Below are positions 22,463 through 35,914 of a DNA stretch of 64,000 bases, piece after piece (position 1 is the stretch's first letter; the number at the start of each line of letters is the position of its first letter). The stretch spans positions 2,356,001-2,420,000 of the forward strand of contig JAHQRK010000003.1 in the NCBI GenBank assembly GCA_019828595.1. Reading direction: 5' to 3'. The notes below the pieces were generated by a model. The model worked only from the letters and a program-made list of their open reading frames with translations, was not told the origin of the DNA and did no database searches. Origin of the DNA: Aphanomyces cochlioides. Lineage: Eukaryota; Oomycota; Saprolegniomycetes; Saprolegniales; Verrucalvaceae. A program made the translations under genes and the position numbers.

Positions 22463-25400
22463 ATGATTGACAACAACTTCTCCGATGTCCCAACTGAACT
22501 CGTGGACTGGGACCCACAAATCATCTCCCTCAACACCAATGGCTTCTCCAACAGTCATCGGTACATCCTCGACAAACTATCAAGTGTTCACGACGTTTCC
22601 TTTATCCAAGAAACCCGTTTCCGCACGCCAAGTCTCCACGACCGTGTTGCGTTCCATTGGCAACGCATCACAAACCACGAAGGCTCTTTGTTCTTTGAAG
22701 AGCCTATTTACCCTGAAGTATCCACGTCGCCAGCCACTGGAGGTCTGGCTACGTTGATACATCCTCACTCTCCTTTGAAGAACGCCACTCAAGTCCCTCA
22801 TGACAACCCAGTGCTTCGTGGTCGTTATCTACAAGTGCGATGTACTCTGGGTCCACTGACAGTCGTTCTCCACAATATCTATGCGCCGGCAGCCTTCCAA
22901 CAACGAGCAAGTTACTTCGAAGAATTGCCACGCGACTTTCCTCCACATGCGCTCCACATTGTTGGAGGAGATTTCAACTGCACTCTCAACAAAGATTTGG
23001 ATTCGTTGAGACCCAGTACCTCCACCATGGCCGGCACCCTTCAACTGGAACAATGGATGCACAGTTTGTCTCTGGTGGATCTGTTTCGCCGTCAAAACCC
23101 CGTGGCAAGAACTTTCACAAGTCCCACACTCACCAACCGACTTGACTACATCTTTTGTTCGTCCACCTTGGCGGGTCTTCGTCATTGGAAGGCGACGCAC
23201 ATGCCACACGTTCCACAGGCTGACCACGTGGCATGTCGTATCATCACAAAGCGTCAAACATTGCGCCATGGCTCTGGATCATGGAAAGCTCCAACTTGGC
23301 TACTTCGTCTACCACGAGCGGCCGAGATTGTTCATGGATGTCTGGATCGATTTTTGGACAAGTCTCCAACATTCCACAATATCTCCAAGGCCTACGACAT
23401 GCTGGTCAATGATATCCGCTCCCAACTCAAAGAATTCCATTCTCAACGATTGGAGAAACAACGTCTGCCGTTGAAGAAGTTAGCTGTCGAGATCGCTTCG
23501 CTTTTGCAAGTCCCCAACATGCGTCAAGATTCAGTGCTGGTGGATCGAGTGCGAGACCTTCAAAAGCAAATTCACGAGCTGCAAGATCGAGACAAGCAGT
23601 TTCGTCAAGACCAGGCGTTCCAACTTCACTTGTACAAAGCAGAGCGCTCGTCCAAGTTCCACTTCATGTCCCCTGTCCCTACCCCCTTGAAGAAGACAGT
23701 CTTCAAAGAGTTGGTGGATGTCAATGGAAATGTTGTCTCCAATCAACAAGGCATGTCTGACGTCCTGGTCGACTACTACAAGGACTTGTTTGCAGCTCCC
23801 GAGGTGCAGCGATCTGGAGACGAAGTGTCGTCATTTCTGACCCCATTGACTCGACACAAGCAACTGCCAGAGCAAGCCCAGAAAGAGCTGTCGGCTCCCT
23901 TGCGCGCCAACGAGTTCTATCATGCTATTCGACACAGCAGTTCGAACTCAGCGCCAGGTCCCAACGCTCTGCCATTCGAAGTCCTCAAACTTGCACCTCA
24001 CAAGTGGTCGTTGGTATTGGAGCTGCTAGTCACACACCAGCTCCATTCTCACCCTCGCTTGACTCCCATGCAACTTGTCAGTACGCTGGTGTTGCTGCAC
24101 AAGAAAGGCCCCAAGTCACAAGCCAAGAACTATCGGCCCATTAGCCTACTCAACACGGATGCGAAAATCCTGACGAGTATTCTGGCTTATCGACTCCAGC
24201 GCCACATTCGACACATCATCCACCCGGACCAGCAAGGCTTTATCCGTCGAAGCAATATCCAAACCAATATTGCACGACTGGATGACATGCTGCACCACAT
24301 CAAACTACACAGTCCGTCCTCGATGGTGGCACTGCTTGACTTTGAGAAAGCTTTTGATCGCGTGGACCACGCGTACTTGCTCCGCGTCCTCCGTCACTAT
24401 GGCTTTCCCGAAACCTTTGTTGACATGGTTCGCGTACTGTACTCGGGCCGCAAGTCTCGCATCTTGGTGAACGGCTTCTTGTCCAAGCCAGTTCACATCT
24501 CACGCGGTGTGTTGCAAGGTGATCCACTGTCGCCACTTCTGTTTGTGATCGCTTTGGAACCGATGTGCCAACTCCTACGGCAACACTCCAACTATGGCAT
24601 CAAGTGTGGGGATCGCTACCACACTGGGAGTTACTTTGCCGACGACTCGCAACTCTATGCGGCAAATGAGACGTGCCTCCACCGGCAGCTTGCATTGGTT
24701 CAAACCTTTTGCGACAAGTCTGGTTTCCGACTCAACGTAGACAAGACCCAAATTCTGACCTACAGCCAGTTGAATGGGAACCTTGCCTCACTACAAGTTA
24801 CTTCCGACAGTCCCGTGAAGGCTCTTGGTATCTTGGTTGCGCCCAATCTTTCTCCATTGGCACGTTTCAATTACGTGTTTGAGAAGTTTGTGGCTCGCTT
24901 GTCTTTGTGGCTCTACAAGGCTCGAACCATGGCCGGAAAAGTCACTATCCTGCACAGCATATGTCTGCCTGTGTTATGGTACCAACTGGCTTTTGTCCCT
25001 GCCGACAAAGACCTGGCCAAAAAGATCGACAAGGCCATGCTTCAATTTATGCATGGTGAAGAAATCAACCCATCCTCCTCTGTCCATGGCCTCCGTTTGA
25101 TCAAAAAGGAGATCATATTCATGCCGAAGAAGTCCGGTGGCTTAGGCCTGCACCATGCACTTGCTTTATGGCAACAACACAACCGCTCTGTCATGATCAG
25201 ATGCATTCAAGCCATCACCACCCCACCCCGCAAGTCTGCCATGTCCGCCTGGATTACGCCGGGCTATACTCTCCTCGAGAAGGCTTTTCATCCATGGGGT
25301 TCCCCCCGAGATCTCCTCTTGGCGAATGGTACTTCTGCATTCATCAGACAACTGTACAAGAATCCCAATATCACTCCAATGTGGAAAGCCTTATTGAGTA

Positions 25401-26504
25401 GCTGGTTTGAATCCCGCTGGACTCCGTACGGCTGTCCAAATCACATCTCATCTTTGGATGTTCCCCTTTGGCACAACTCGTATCTGCCTGGACTCGAAGA
25501 CCTATACGATCAGTGCTCTACATCGACGCAAGACCAAGCCAATGTATTGGCTTCGCTTCACATCACGAAGTTGTCGCATTTGTTGACTCCGTGTCAGCGA
25601 GTTTGGCCAGCTTCGATCTTGTTCGACAAAATCAACCGTGCCTGCCGCCAAGTCAATTTTGTCCCTCCAACGAAACAATGGATCTCAATCTTGGTGACCA
25701 AGTTATCACGATTGTTTGAGATTGTTTCTGAAGAGGATGCTCCCGTGTTCCACTTGCCGACGCCAAGCTCTGAATGGATGGAATGGCACTGGATGATTCA
25801 CCCTGACTCGAGTCCGATCTTGTTGGCGCTTGCGACTTCGAAATCGGCTAAGATCAGAGCTTCTCCAGCTGTCAGCTACCAAGCATCTCAACCTGCCATC
25901 CAACTTTTACGAAGACCCCAAGCGCCTTACCCAACTTGCCGCCTTCCTCCAACCCGACCACATTCTCCCTCGATATGGAGAGTTCATTTTCAAGACCCTT
26001 CTCCGCGCCAACGCCATGCAATATCTGTTTCAGTACCAAGACCCCAAGCCGACGTGTGTCTTCTGTCGTGTCAATGAGACGTACGAGCATTTCCTGTTCT
26101 CTTGTGGATATGGTCAATCTGTTTGGTATTTCTTCAAGGCGATCCAGCGACTGCTCGAGTGTTCCTTTCCGTCGACTTGTCTGGAAATGTTCTACGAGAC
26201 GCCCAAGCCGTCCGATGGATACTACATCCGTGGCTATCTGAAGATCTGGCCGATTGTCCGAGCCTGCGTGTATTATCAAATATGGCTCCAACGTGCCGAT
26301 CGCACCTTTCGACCCGACCTCACAGCGAAGAGTCCGATGGAAGTTGCCATTCATGCTGCCTCTTTGATCAAGCTACATCTACAACAGCTCCTGGTTGATC
26401 TCCCTCTCAAGAAGGGATACACCAAGGTATTCAATATGCTCAAGCATCTATCTTCGGACCCCTGGTTATGTCAACACATCATTCCTGACAGCGTCGTTTC
26501 ATGA
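22463..26504 (+). pseudogene. LINE ORF2 with a 14-bp deletion near the C-terminus (copy H)
   Basis: From ATG 22463 (MIDNNFSDVP; other copies MSDNN) the endonuclease, reverse transcriptase (LLDFEKAFDRV, LQGDPLSPLLF, YFADDSQLY) and thumb are open. A 14-bp deletion between 25877 and 25878, the same as in copy E, shifts the frame, which ends at 26077. The family frame continues on the far side to 26502-26504 with the zinc knuckle. H also carries AAFQQRAS where others have AAFQERAS. Confidence 0.87.
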
Positions 26505-26887
26505 GTGAGCTAACGGCTCACTCACTTCATCTCCTGTTCAATGACCACTTTGCCATATTCTGTTTTCCAAGTTCTATTTATACAGTACGAGGCAAATTAG
26601 TAAGTCATTAGGGCCTTTGCTCAAAAATAAGGTTAATACAACTCATTTAACCATGAAGTTGACGTGATGTTTGTAGCTGTGAGGCTTGCCTTGAGCTTTT
26701 AACAAAGCCATCTTGCGCTCAATAGTCTTGGTTGCAACAAGTGACTGAAACAAACTGAGGTCTTCATCTTGTGCGTACATAGCATGTGCAACGAGCTGAG
26801 GATCATCTCGCAAAATGCGTTGACATTCGGTGATACTGCCTTCGACTTTCTTGTCTCGAATGATCTTCTTCGCCAATTCGAGGTGGG

Positions 26888-27196
26888 TTAAATGAGTTGT
26901 ATTAACCTTATTTTTGAGCAAAGGCCCTAATGACTTACTAATTTGCCTCGTACTGTATAAATAGAACTTGGAAAACAGAATATGGCAAAGTGGTCATTGA
27001 ACAGGAGATGAAGTGAGTGAGCCGTCAGCTCACTCATGAAACGACGCTGTTAGGAATGATGTGTTGACATAACCAGGGGTCCGAAGATAGATGCTTGAGC
27101 ATATTGAATACCTTGGTGTATCCCTTCTTGAGAGGGAGATCAACCAGGAGCTGTTGTAGATGTAGCTTGATCAAAGAGGCAGCATGAATGGCAACT
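26888..27196 (-). mobile_element. Short LINE insertion s2 inside copy G2
   Basis: The duplicate of s: 309 bp holding the ORF2 tail and 3' UTR, flanked by CCCACCTCGAATTGGC on the minus strand at 26872-26887 and 27197-27212. The ORF2 tail differs by a few bases (FNMLKH against FNIVKH in s). Confidence 0.88.
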
Positions 27197-29612
27197 GCCA
27201 ATTCGAGGTGGGCTGCAGCAGACTTGTTAAGTCGTTGTTTCTTCGCTTTGCCTTTGGTCTTTTTCGGGCGTGGCGCACTTGAATCTTCCAATACAATTCG
27301 AGGCACTGCAAAGTCTTCAAACGAGAGTTCCACGTCGTCTTCTTCGAGGATATGAAAACGGTTGGATGTCGGCAGGGGATCCAAACGTGGGGACGAAGGC
27401 AAAGTACGTTTTGGAGCTGGTCCAGACCGGTAGCCCGTTACCAATTGAAGGTCCAGCGAGTTCTTGGGCTGCTCACTTGGTGGAGCAAGAGCGGGCGATT
27501 CGTTGGTAGACATTTCCACATCTTCTTGTTGTTTGTCTTGTCCATTGTTGTTAGGGGGATCGCTGTCACCAGACATATCGACATCAGAGCCATGAGAAGG
27601 AGCTGTTGGCTGTGGTTGTTCATCTTGACGATCTCCAGATGCCTCAGTTGAGTCGGCCTCGCCTTCCGCATTTGTTCCAGGGTCTTGATCATGATCGTCT
27701 CCATCAGGTTCAGGTTCTTTTTCTCCTGACGGAGGAGATTTTGCCGCTGCCTTGGCCGCTTTTGTCTTCGCATTTTCAGCCTTGGCCTCTGCACGTCGTG
27801 AAACAATCGATGGAGGCAATGTCTTGTTCAGAGCAGCGATCTTGTGCTGAAACACGACGACAAAAGGCTGACCCGACGGATCCGTAATGGTGATTTCGCG
27901 TAGTGCGTCGCCGGATTTTGGCACCAACACTGCAGGAGGCGCAGGCGACTTGAAAATGACTCTCAAATGCGGCGACTTGATGTTCTGACCAGCAGTAGGG
28001 TTGAATGCTGCTATCACTGACTTGGTCAATGCAGCCATTTTCTTGACAATTGCCTTGGCCATCGAAGGGTGACTGACCTTGTTGAACGTAACGTAGTAGT
28101 TGTTGCCATAACGCGAGTACTTGGGAACCAGGAAATCTTTGCCACCAAGTCGAAACGTTGTGCCTCCCATTTCCACGCACGTAGACAAGTTGTAACTTGA
28201 GATCACAATGGTCTGTGGTTCTTCTTGCGGATCAAAATGTTCGGAAATTTGGAGCCCCATAACGAACCAGGATTTTCCTTGACAAATTGATCGCAGATGA
28301 CTTTTTCGGACCAGTCCTTGTAGGCTTCGCCCAACTTGACTGTGAGCTCGTACACTTGGGACTGGGGGGTGAGCAAAATGTTTTCAATGAAGGCGTCCAT
28401 GTCACCAGAGTCTTTGTAGAATGCGTCCGCCATGGCCTCGCATCGCGCAATATCGTCATCGGCAACAGCATGAGCACCAGTGTTGCGGTGTTTTGCGCCT
28501 TTGGGAGCATTGCCTTGCTTGGCATCTTTCTTGGACGAAGCTGAATCCTTGCCGGGAGTCTTTTGCGTCCATGGATTGGCCTTTTCAGCGTTTTGTTGCT
28601 CTTGATCGCCTTGTATTTTGTCTGCCGCGGTAGGAGGATCAACAGCGCCATTTCCTTGAGCAACGGATTTGTCGACAATGTCTTGATTTGACTGGTCATT
28701 GTCATTGTTTGTCGATTGTTCCTCTTGAATAACTTCTCCAGGAGTATCACACGGCTTCGCTTGGCCGTTAATGTCGCCTGACCCATCAACCTCAGAGTGA
28801 ATTTGAGTATTTCCCTCGTCGGTCAAGGCCTCGGTTTCAGTAGAATCCTTCCCCTCGGCGTCTCCAGAGACCATATCCACGTCCTCTTGAGATTTTTCTT
28901 CTTCCTCTCCCGTTCTAGGAGGCTCAGCACAGGGGGCGACGCGGTTGGTGGCTGCTGGCTCAGTCCCATTGGTCACGAGAAAGGCCGGGGCCAGACCCCC
29001 AGTGACAGGGGTAGAAGGGGAATCCATGCCATCCCCGCAGCACGGTGACTGGGGTACACCATTGCTCCGGCGAGAACCCAAATCGGGATACCGCCCCCGC
29101 CCCTCCGAAGAGGCCCCTGGGGGGAAGTAGACAGAACCGCAGGGTGTGCCCATAGGGGGGGCCCTCGTAGCCTCTAGGGCTGGCATGGACCCCGTTTTCT
29201 CGCCGCCTTCACTGGGGATCGACTCCAATTGGAGTCCAGGGAAGCAGCCACCACAGGCACAAGGCCCCAGTGGTTCGCCCTCCTGAGTGAGGGCTTCGCT
29301 AGACAAGTTAACGACAGTGGTCTGGGGGTCAACCACTGAACCACTGAGGTTGACCCCCCCTGGAACTCCGGCGAGTGGAGCACCAGGTGAAGCGCTGGGG
29401 GAGCGAGACGCAGATTGGTCTCCAGAGACGCTGTTGGGGTCGAACTCGACCTCCACTTCGGCCCTAGGGTTAAGTGTAGCGACATTACTCACACCACTTC
29501 CGCCATCCTGATTGGACGACGAAAGTGGGTGAGGTGATACAATACCTGGAATGATGGTGACTCCGTGAGTGTTGGTCTCACGGAGCTCGGAACAGCTGTT
29601 GGCGTTGGACAT
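27034..29612 (-). pseudogene. LINE ORF1 of copy G2, frameshifted and interrupted by s2
   Basis: From ATG 29612 the frame is ORF1 up to about 28217. One G is missing there (CTGTGGTTCTTC for CTGTGGGTTCTTC), after which the family frame continues separately. At 27196 insert s2 adds the ORF2 tail in frame and the stop is at 27034. ORF1 residues about 801-878 remain at 26653-26887 beyond s2. The gene is non-functional in its present form. Confidence 0.85.
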
Positions 29613-29673
29613 TTTGAGCGCGGCGGCACTTGATAACTTCTTGACTTGAGGGGTACGAGGCAAATTCGGAAGT

Positions 29674-30855
29674 GGCCAAGGCAGCGGCAAAATCTCCTCC
29701 GTCAGGAGAAAAAGAACCTGAACATGATGGAGACGATCATGATCAAGACCCTGGAACAAATGCGGAAGGCGAGGCCGACTCAACTGAGGCATCTGGAGAT
29801 CGTCAAGATGAACAACCACAGCCAACAGCTCCTTCTCATGGCTCTGATGTCGATATGTCTGGTGACAGCGATCCCCCTAACAACAATGGACAAGACAAAC
29901 AACAAGAAGATGTGGAAATGTCTACCAACGAATCGCCCGCTCTTGCTCCACCAAGTGAGCAGCCCAAGAACTCGCTGGACCTTCAATTGGTAACGGGCTA
30001 CCGGTCTGGACCAGCTCCAAAACGTACTTTGCCTTCGTCCCCACGTTTGGATCCCCTGCCGACATCCAACCGTTTTCATATCCTCGAAGAAGACGACGTG
30101 GAACTCTCGTTTGAAGACTTTGCAGTGCCTCGAATTGTATTGGAAGATTCAAGTGCGCCAGCCCGAAAAAGACCAAAGGCAAAGCGAAGAAACAACGACT
30201 TAACAAGTCTGCTGCAGCCCACCTCGAATTGGCGAAGAAGATCATTCGAGATAAGAAAGTCGAAGGCAGTATCACCGAATGTCAACGCATTTTGCGAGAT
30301 GATCCTCAGCTCGTTGCACATGCTATGTACGCACAAGATGAAGACCTCAGTTTGTTTCAGTCACTTGTTGCAACCAAGACTATTGAGCGCAAGATGGCTT
30401 TGTTAAAAGCTCAAGGCAAGCCTCACAACTACAAACATCACGTCAACTTCATGGCTCAATACAAGATTCACCCGTCAGAAATCTTGGAAGAATTGACCAC
30501 GGACATACCAGAGATCAAGCGCATCCTCTTTGCACTTGCTACGATTGACTTATTCCTCTCAAATCGGGCCCCAGACCTCTACACAAACTCGGAGGCACTG
30601 ACTGTTCTATTGAACCAAGAAGCAACAAGATTGCCTGACACCAACTGCTTGACGGACTGGTCGCTGTTTGCTTTGATCGAAAACTTCAGCGACAATCTCG
30701 AGAAGTTCACTTTGCCGGCTCCCGTCTTGTCGGCCATCTCGATGCTCAAAAGCATCACCAACAATTACCACATCGACGAGCTCTGCAGCAAAGCTCACCA
30801 CTCCATGAACGCCGACGAAATTGATCCCCTCGATTTGGAGGACGATCAACTCTAA
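29674..30855 (+). pseudogene. LINE ORF1, C-terminal part with a 1-bp deletion (copy I)
   Basis: Residues about 620-1012, identical in layout to the copy H fragment and with the same missing C near 30162. The stop is at 30853-30855. Confidence 0.85.
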
Positions 30856-30933
30856 GGCTTCTATCCCCTGCTTCAATCCATTTCAACCTCCCCTCTGACC
30901 CCTCCATTCTACTCATTTTCATCTGTACTCGTG

Positions 30934-33900
30934 ATGATTGACAACAACTTCTCCGATGTCCCAACTGAACTCGTGGACTGGGACCCACAAATCATCTCCC
31001 TCAACACCAATGGCTTCTCCAACAGTCATCGGTACATCCTCGACAAACTATCAAGTGTTCACGACGTTTCCTTTATCCAAGAAACCCGTTTCCGCACGCC
31101 AAGTCTCCACGACCGTGTTGCGTTCCATTGGCAACGCATCACAAACCACGAAGGCTCTTTGTTCTTTGAAGAGCCTATTTACCCTGAAGTATCCACGTCG
31201 CCAGCCACTGGAGGTCTGGCTACGTTGATACATCCTCACTCTCCTTTGAAGAACGCCACTCAAGTCCCTCATGACAACCCAGTGCTTCGTGGTCGTTATC
31301 TACAAGTGCGATGTACTCTGGGTCCACTGACAGTCGTTCTCCACAATATCTATGCGCCGGCAGCCTTCCAAGAACGAGCAAGTTACTTCGAAGAATTGCC
31401 ACGCGACTTTCCTCCACATGCGCTCCACATTGTTGGAGGAGATTTCAACTGCACTCTCAACAAAGATTTGGATTCGTTGAGACCCAGTACCTCCACCATG
31501 GCCGGCACCCTTCAACTGGAACAATGGATGCACAGTTTGTCTCTGGTGGATCTGTTTCGCCGTCAAAACCCCGTGGCAAGAACCTTCACAAGTCCCACAC
31601 TCACCAACCGACTCGACTACATCTTTTGTTCGTCCACCTTGGCGGGTCTTCGTCATTGGAAGGCGACGCACATGCCACACGTTCCACAGGCTGACCACGT
31701 GGCATGTCGTATCATCACAAAGCGTCAAACATTGCGCCATGGCTCTGGATCATGGAAAGCTCCAACTTGGCTACTTCGTCTACCACGAGCGGCCGAGATT
31801 GTTCATGGATGTCTGGATCGATTTTTGGACAAGTCTCCAACATTCCACAATATCTCCAAGGCCTACGACATGCTGGTCAATGATATCCGCTCCCAACTCA
31901 AAGAATTCCATTCTCAACGATTGGAGAAACAACGTCTGCCATTGAAGAAGTTAGCTGTCGAGATCGCTTCGCTTTTGCAAGTCCCCAACATGCGTCAAGA
32001 TGCAGTGCTGGTGGATCGAGTGCGAGACCTTCAAAAGCAAATTCACGAGCTGCAAGATCGAGACAAGCAGTTTCGTCAAGACCAGGCGTTCCAACTTCAC
32101 TTGTACAAAGCAGAGCGCTCGTCCAAGTTCCACTTCATGTCTCCTGTCCCTACCCCCTTGAAGAAGACAGTCTTCAAAGAGTTGGTGGATGTCAATGGAA
32201 ATGTTGTCTCCAATCAACAAGGCATGTCTGACGTCTTGGTCGACTACTACAAGGACTTGTTTGCAGCTCCCGAGGTGCAGCGATCTGGAGACGAAGTGTC
32301 GTCATTTCTGACCCCATTGACTCGACACAAGCAACTGCCAGAGCAAGCCCAGAAAGAGCTGTCGGCTCCCTTGCGCGCCAACGAGTTCTATCATGCTATT
32401 CGACACAGCAGTTCGAACTCAGCGCCAGGTCCCAACGCTCTGCCATTCGAAGTCCTCAAACTTGCACCTCACAAGTGGTCGTTGGTATTGGAGCTGCTAG
32501 TCACACACCAGCTCCATTCTCACCCTCGCTTGACTCCCATGCAACTTGTCAGTACGCTGGTGTTGCTGCACAAGAAAGGCCCCAAGTCACAAGCCAAGAA
32601 CTATCGGCCCATTAGCCTACTCAACACGGATGTGAAAATCCTGACGAGTATTCTGGCTTATCGACTCCAGCGCCACATTCGACACATCATCCACCCGGAC
32701 CAGCAAGGCTTTATCCGTCGAAGCAATATCCAAACCAATATTGCACGACTGGATGACATGCTGCACCACATCAAACTACACAGTCCGTCCTCGATGGTGG
32801 CACTGCTTGACTTTGAGAAAGCTTTTGATCGCGTGGACCACGCGTACTTGCTCCGCGTCCTCCGTCACTATGGCTTTCCCGAAACCTTTGTTGACATGGT
32901 TCGCGTACTGTACTCGGGCCGCAAGTCTCGCATCTTGGTGAACGGCTTCTTGTCCAAGCCAGTTCACATCTCACGCGGTGTGTTGCAAGGTGATCCACTG
33001 TCGCCACTTCTGTTTGTGATCGCTTTGGAACCGATGTGCCAACTCCTACGGCAACACTCCAACTATGGCATCAAGTGTGGGGATCGCTACCACACTGGGA
33101 GTTACTTTGCCGACGACTCGCAACTCTATGCTGCAAATGAGACGTGACTCCACCGGCAGCTTGCATTGGTTCAAACCTTTTGCGACAAGTCTGGTTTCCG
33201 ACTCAACGTAGACAAGACCCAAATTCTGACCTACAGCCAGTTGAAAATGGGAACCTTGCCTCACTACAAGTTACTTCCGACAGTCCCGTGAAGGCTCTTG
33301 GTATCTTGGTTGCGCCCAATCTTTCTCCATTGGCACGTTTCAATTACGTGTTTGAGAAGTTTGTGGCTCGCTTGTCTTTGTGGCTCTACAAGGCTCGAAC
33401 CATGGCCGGAAAAGTCACTATCCTGCACAGCATATGTCTGCCTGTGTTATGGTACCAACTGGCTTTTGTCCCTGCCGACAAAGACCTGGCCAAAAAGATC
33501 GACAAGGCCATGCTTCAATTTATGCATGGTGAAGAAATCAACCCATCCTCCTCTGTCCATGGCCTCCGTTTGATCAAAAAGGAGATCCTATTCATGCCGA
33601 AGAAGTCCGGTGGCTTAGGCCTACACCATGCACTTGCTTTATGGCAACAACACAACCGCTCTGTCATGATCAGATGCATTCAAGCCATCACCACCCCACC
33701 CCGCAAGTCTGCCATGTCCGCCTGGATTACGCCGGGCTATACTCTCCTCGAGAAGGCTTTTCATCCATGGGGTTCCCCCCGAGATCTCCTCTTGGCAAAT
33801 GGCTCTTCTGCATTCATCAGACAACTGTACAAGAATCCCAATATCACTCCAATGTGGAAAGCCTTATTGAGTAGCTGGTTTGAATCCCGCTGGACTCCGT

Positions 33901-34991
33901 ACGGCTGTCCAAATCACATCTCATCTTTGGATATTCCCCTTTGGCACAACTCGTATCTGCCTGGACTCGAAGACCTATACGATCAGTGCTCTACATCGAC
34001 GCAAGACCAAGCCAATGTATTGGCTTCGCTTCACATCACGAAGTTGTCGCATTTGTTGACTCCGTGTCAGCGAGTTTGGCCAGCTTCGATCTTGTTCGAC
34101 AATATCAACCGTGCCTGCCGCCAAGTCAATTTTGTCCCTCCAACGAAACAATGGATCTCAATCTTGGTGACCAAGTTATCACGATTGTTTGAGATTGTTT
34201 CTGAAGAGGATGCTCCCGTGTTCCACTTGCCGACGCCAAGCTCTGAATGGATGGAATGGCACTGGATGATACACCCTGACTCGAGTCCGATCTTGTTGGC
34301 GCTTGCGACTTCGAAATCGGCTAAGATCAGAGCTTCTCCAGCTGTCAGCTCGTCCATTCTTCCTACCAAGCATCTCAACCTGCCATCCAACTTTTACGAA
34401 GACCCCAAGCGCCTTACCCAACTTGCCGCCTTCCTCCAACCCGACCACATTCTCCCTCGATATGGAGAGTTCATTTTCAAGACCCTTCTCCGCGCCAACG
34501 CCATGCAATATCTGTTTCAGTACCAAGACCCCAAGCCGACGTGTGTCTTCTGTCGTGTCAATGAGACGTACGAGCATTTCCTGTTCTCTTGTGGATATGG
34601 TCAATCTGTTTGGTATTTCTTCAAGGCGATCCAGCGACTGCTCGAGTGTTCCTTTCCGTCGACTTGTCTGGAAATGTTCTACGAGACGCCCAAGCCGTCC
34701 GATGGATACTACATCCGTGGCTATCTGAAGATCTGGCCGATTGTCCGAGCCTGCGTGTATTATCAAATATGGCTCCAACGTGCCGATCGCACCTTTCGAC
34801 CCGACCTCACAGCGAAGAGTCCGATGGAAGTTGCCATTCATGCTGCCTCTTTGATCAAGCTACATCTACAACAGCTCCTGGTTGATCTCCCTCTCAAGAA
34901 GGGATACACCAAGGTATTCAATGTGCTCAAGCATCTATCTTCGGACCACTGGTTACGTCAACACATCATTCCTGACAGCGTCGTTTCATGA
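30934..34991 (+). pseudogene. LINE ORF2 with a nonsense codon and a 2-bp insertion (copy I)
   Basis: From ATG 30934 (MIDNNFSDVP) the endonuclease and most of the reverse transcriptase are open. A C-to-A change makes TGA at 33145-33147, just after YFADDSQLYAANET. Two extra A near 33244 (TTGAAAATGGG for TTGAATGGG) then shift the frame. The family frame continues to TGA at 34989-34991 with thumb and zinc knuckle. The truncated product would keep the endonuclease and the RT core to motif C but lose the thumb. Copy J shares the nonsense codon. Confidence 0.88.
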
Positions 34992-35140
34992 GTGAGCTAA
35001 CGGCTCACTCACTTCATCTCCTGTTCAATGACCACTTTGCCATATTCTGTTTTCCAAGTTCTATTTATACAGTACGAGGCAAATTAGTAAGTCATTAGGG
35101 CCTTTGCTCAAAAATAAGGTTAATACAACTCATTTAACCA

Positions 35141-35836
35141 CGCCCGAAAAAGACCAAAGGCAAAGCGAAGAAACAACGACTTAACAAGTCTGCTGCAGCC
35201 CACCTCGAATTGGCGAAGAAGATCATTCGAGACAAGAAAGTCGAAGGCAGTATCACCGAATGTCAACGCCTTTTGCGAGATGACCCTCAGCTCGTTGCAC
35301 ATGCTATGTACGCACAAGATGAAGACCTCAGTTTGTTTCAGTCACTTGTTGCAACCAAGACTATTGAGCGCAAGATGGCTTTGTTAAAAGCTCAAGGCAA
35401 GCCTCACAACTACAAACATCACGTCAACTTCATGGCTCAATACAAGATTCACCCGTCAGAAATCTTGGAAGAATTGACCACGGACATACCAGAGATCAAG
35501 CGCATCCTCTTTGCACTTGCTACGATTGACTTATTCCTCTCAAATCGGGCCCCAGACCTCTACACAAACTCGGAGGCACTGACTGTTCTATTGAACCAAG
35601 AAGCAACAAGATTGCCTGACACCAACTGCTTGACGGACTGGTCGCTGTTTGCTTTGATCGAAAACTTCAGCGACAATCTCGAGAAGTTCACTTTGCCGGC
35701 TCCCGTCTTGTCGGCCATCTCGATGCTCAAAAGCATCACCAACAATTACCACATCGACGAGCTCTGCAGCAAAGCTCACCACTCCATGAACGCCGACGAA
35801 ATTGATCCCCTCGATTTGGAGGACGATCAACTCTAA
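35141..35836 (+). pseudogene. LINE ORF1, C-terminal fragment (copy J)
   Basis: Residues 782-1012 in one undamaged frame (RPKKTKGKAKKQR to LDLEDDQL, stop at 35834-35836). It is separated from its N-terminal part by the insertion of copy I. Confidence 0.87.
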
Positions 35837-35914
35837 GGCTTCTATCCCCTGCTTCAATCCATTTCAACCTCCCCTCTGACCCCTCCATTCTACTCATTTT
35901 CATCTGTACTCGTG

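Larger units (their letters stand above)
21203..26652 (+). mobile_element. LINE copy H, mid-ORF1 to the 3' end
   Basis: H starts at ORF1 residue about 620, where copy G was inserted, and ends TTTAACC at 26652. It is followed by the same antisense ORF1 junction (CCATGAAG) as copy E. H and copy I share the same left breakpoint 8,471 bp apart. Confidence 0.9.
26653..29673 (-). mobile_element. LINE copy G2 (second unit of the 8.47-kb duplication), with insert s2
   Basis: G2 has the same architecture and breakpoints as copy G: cut by a plus-strand 3' end at CCATGAAG, carrying the short insert at the same site, and with its 5' end at 29673 against mid-ORF1 of copy I. Point differences from G show that the duplication is not brand new. 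Confidence 0.88.
29674..35139 (+). mobile_element. LINE copy I, mid-ORF1 to the 3' end
   Basis: The duplicate partner of H, with the same left breakpoint. It ends TTTAACC at 35139. The downstream sequence is sense ORF1 of copy J starting CCACGCCCG, so I is inserted in J in the same orientation. It lacks the 14-bp deletion of H and has two extra A in ORF2, which accounts for the 16-bp length difference. Confidence 0.9.
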
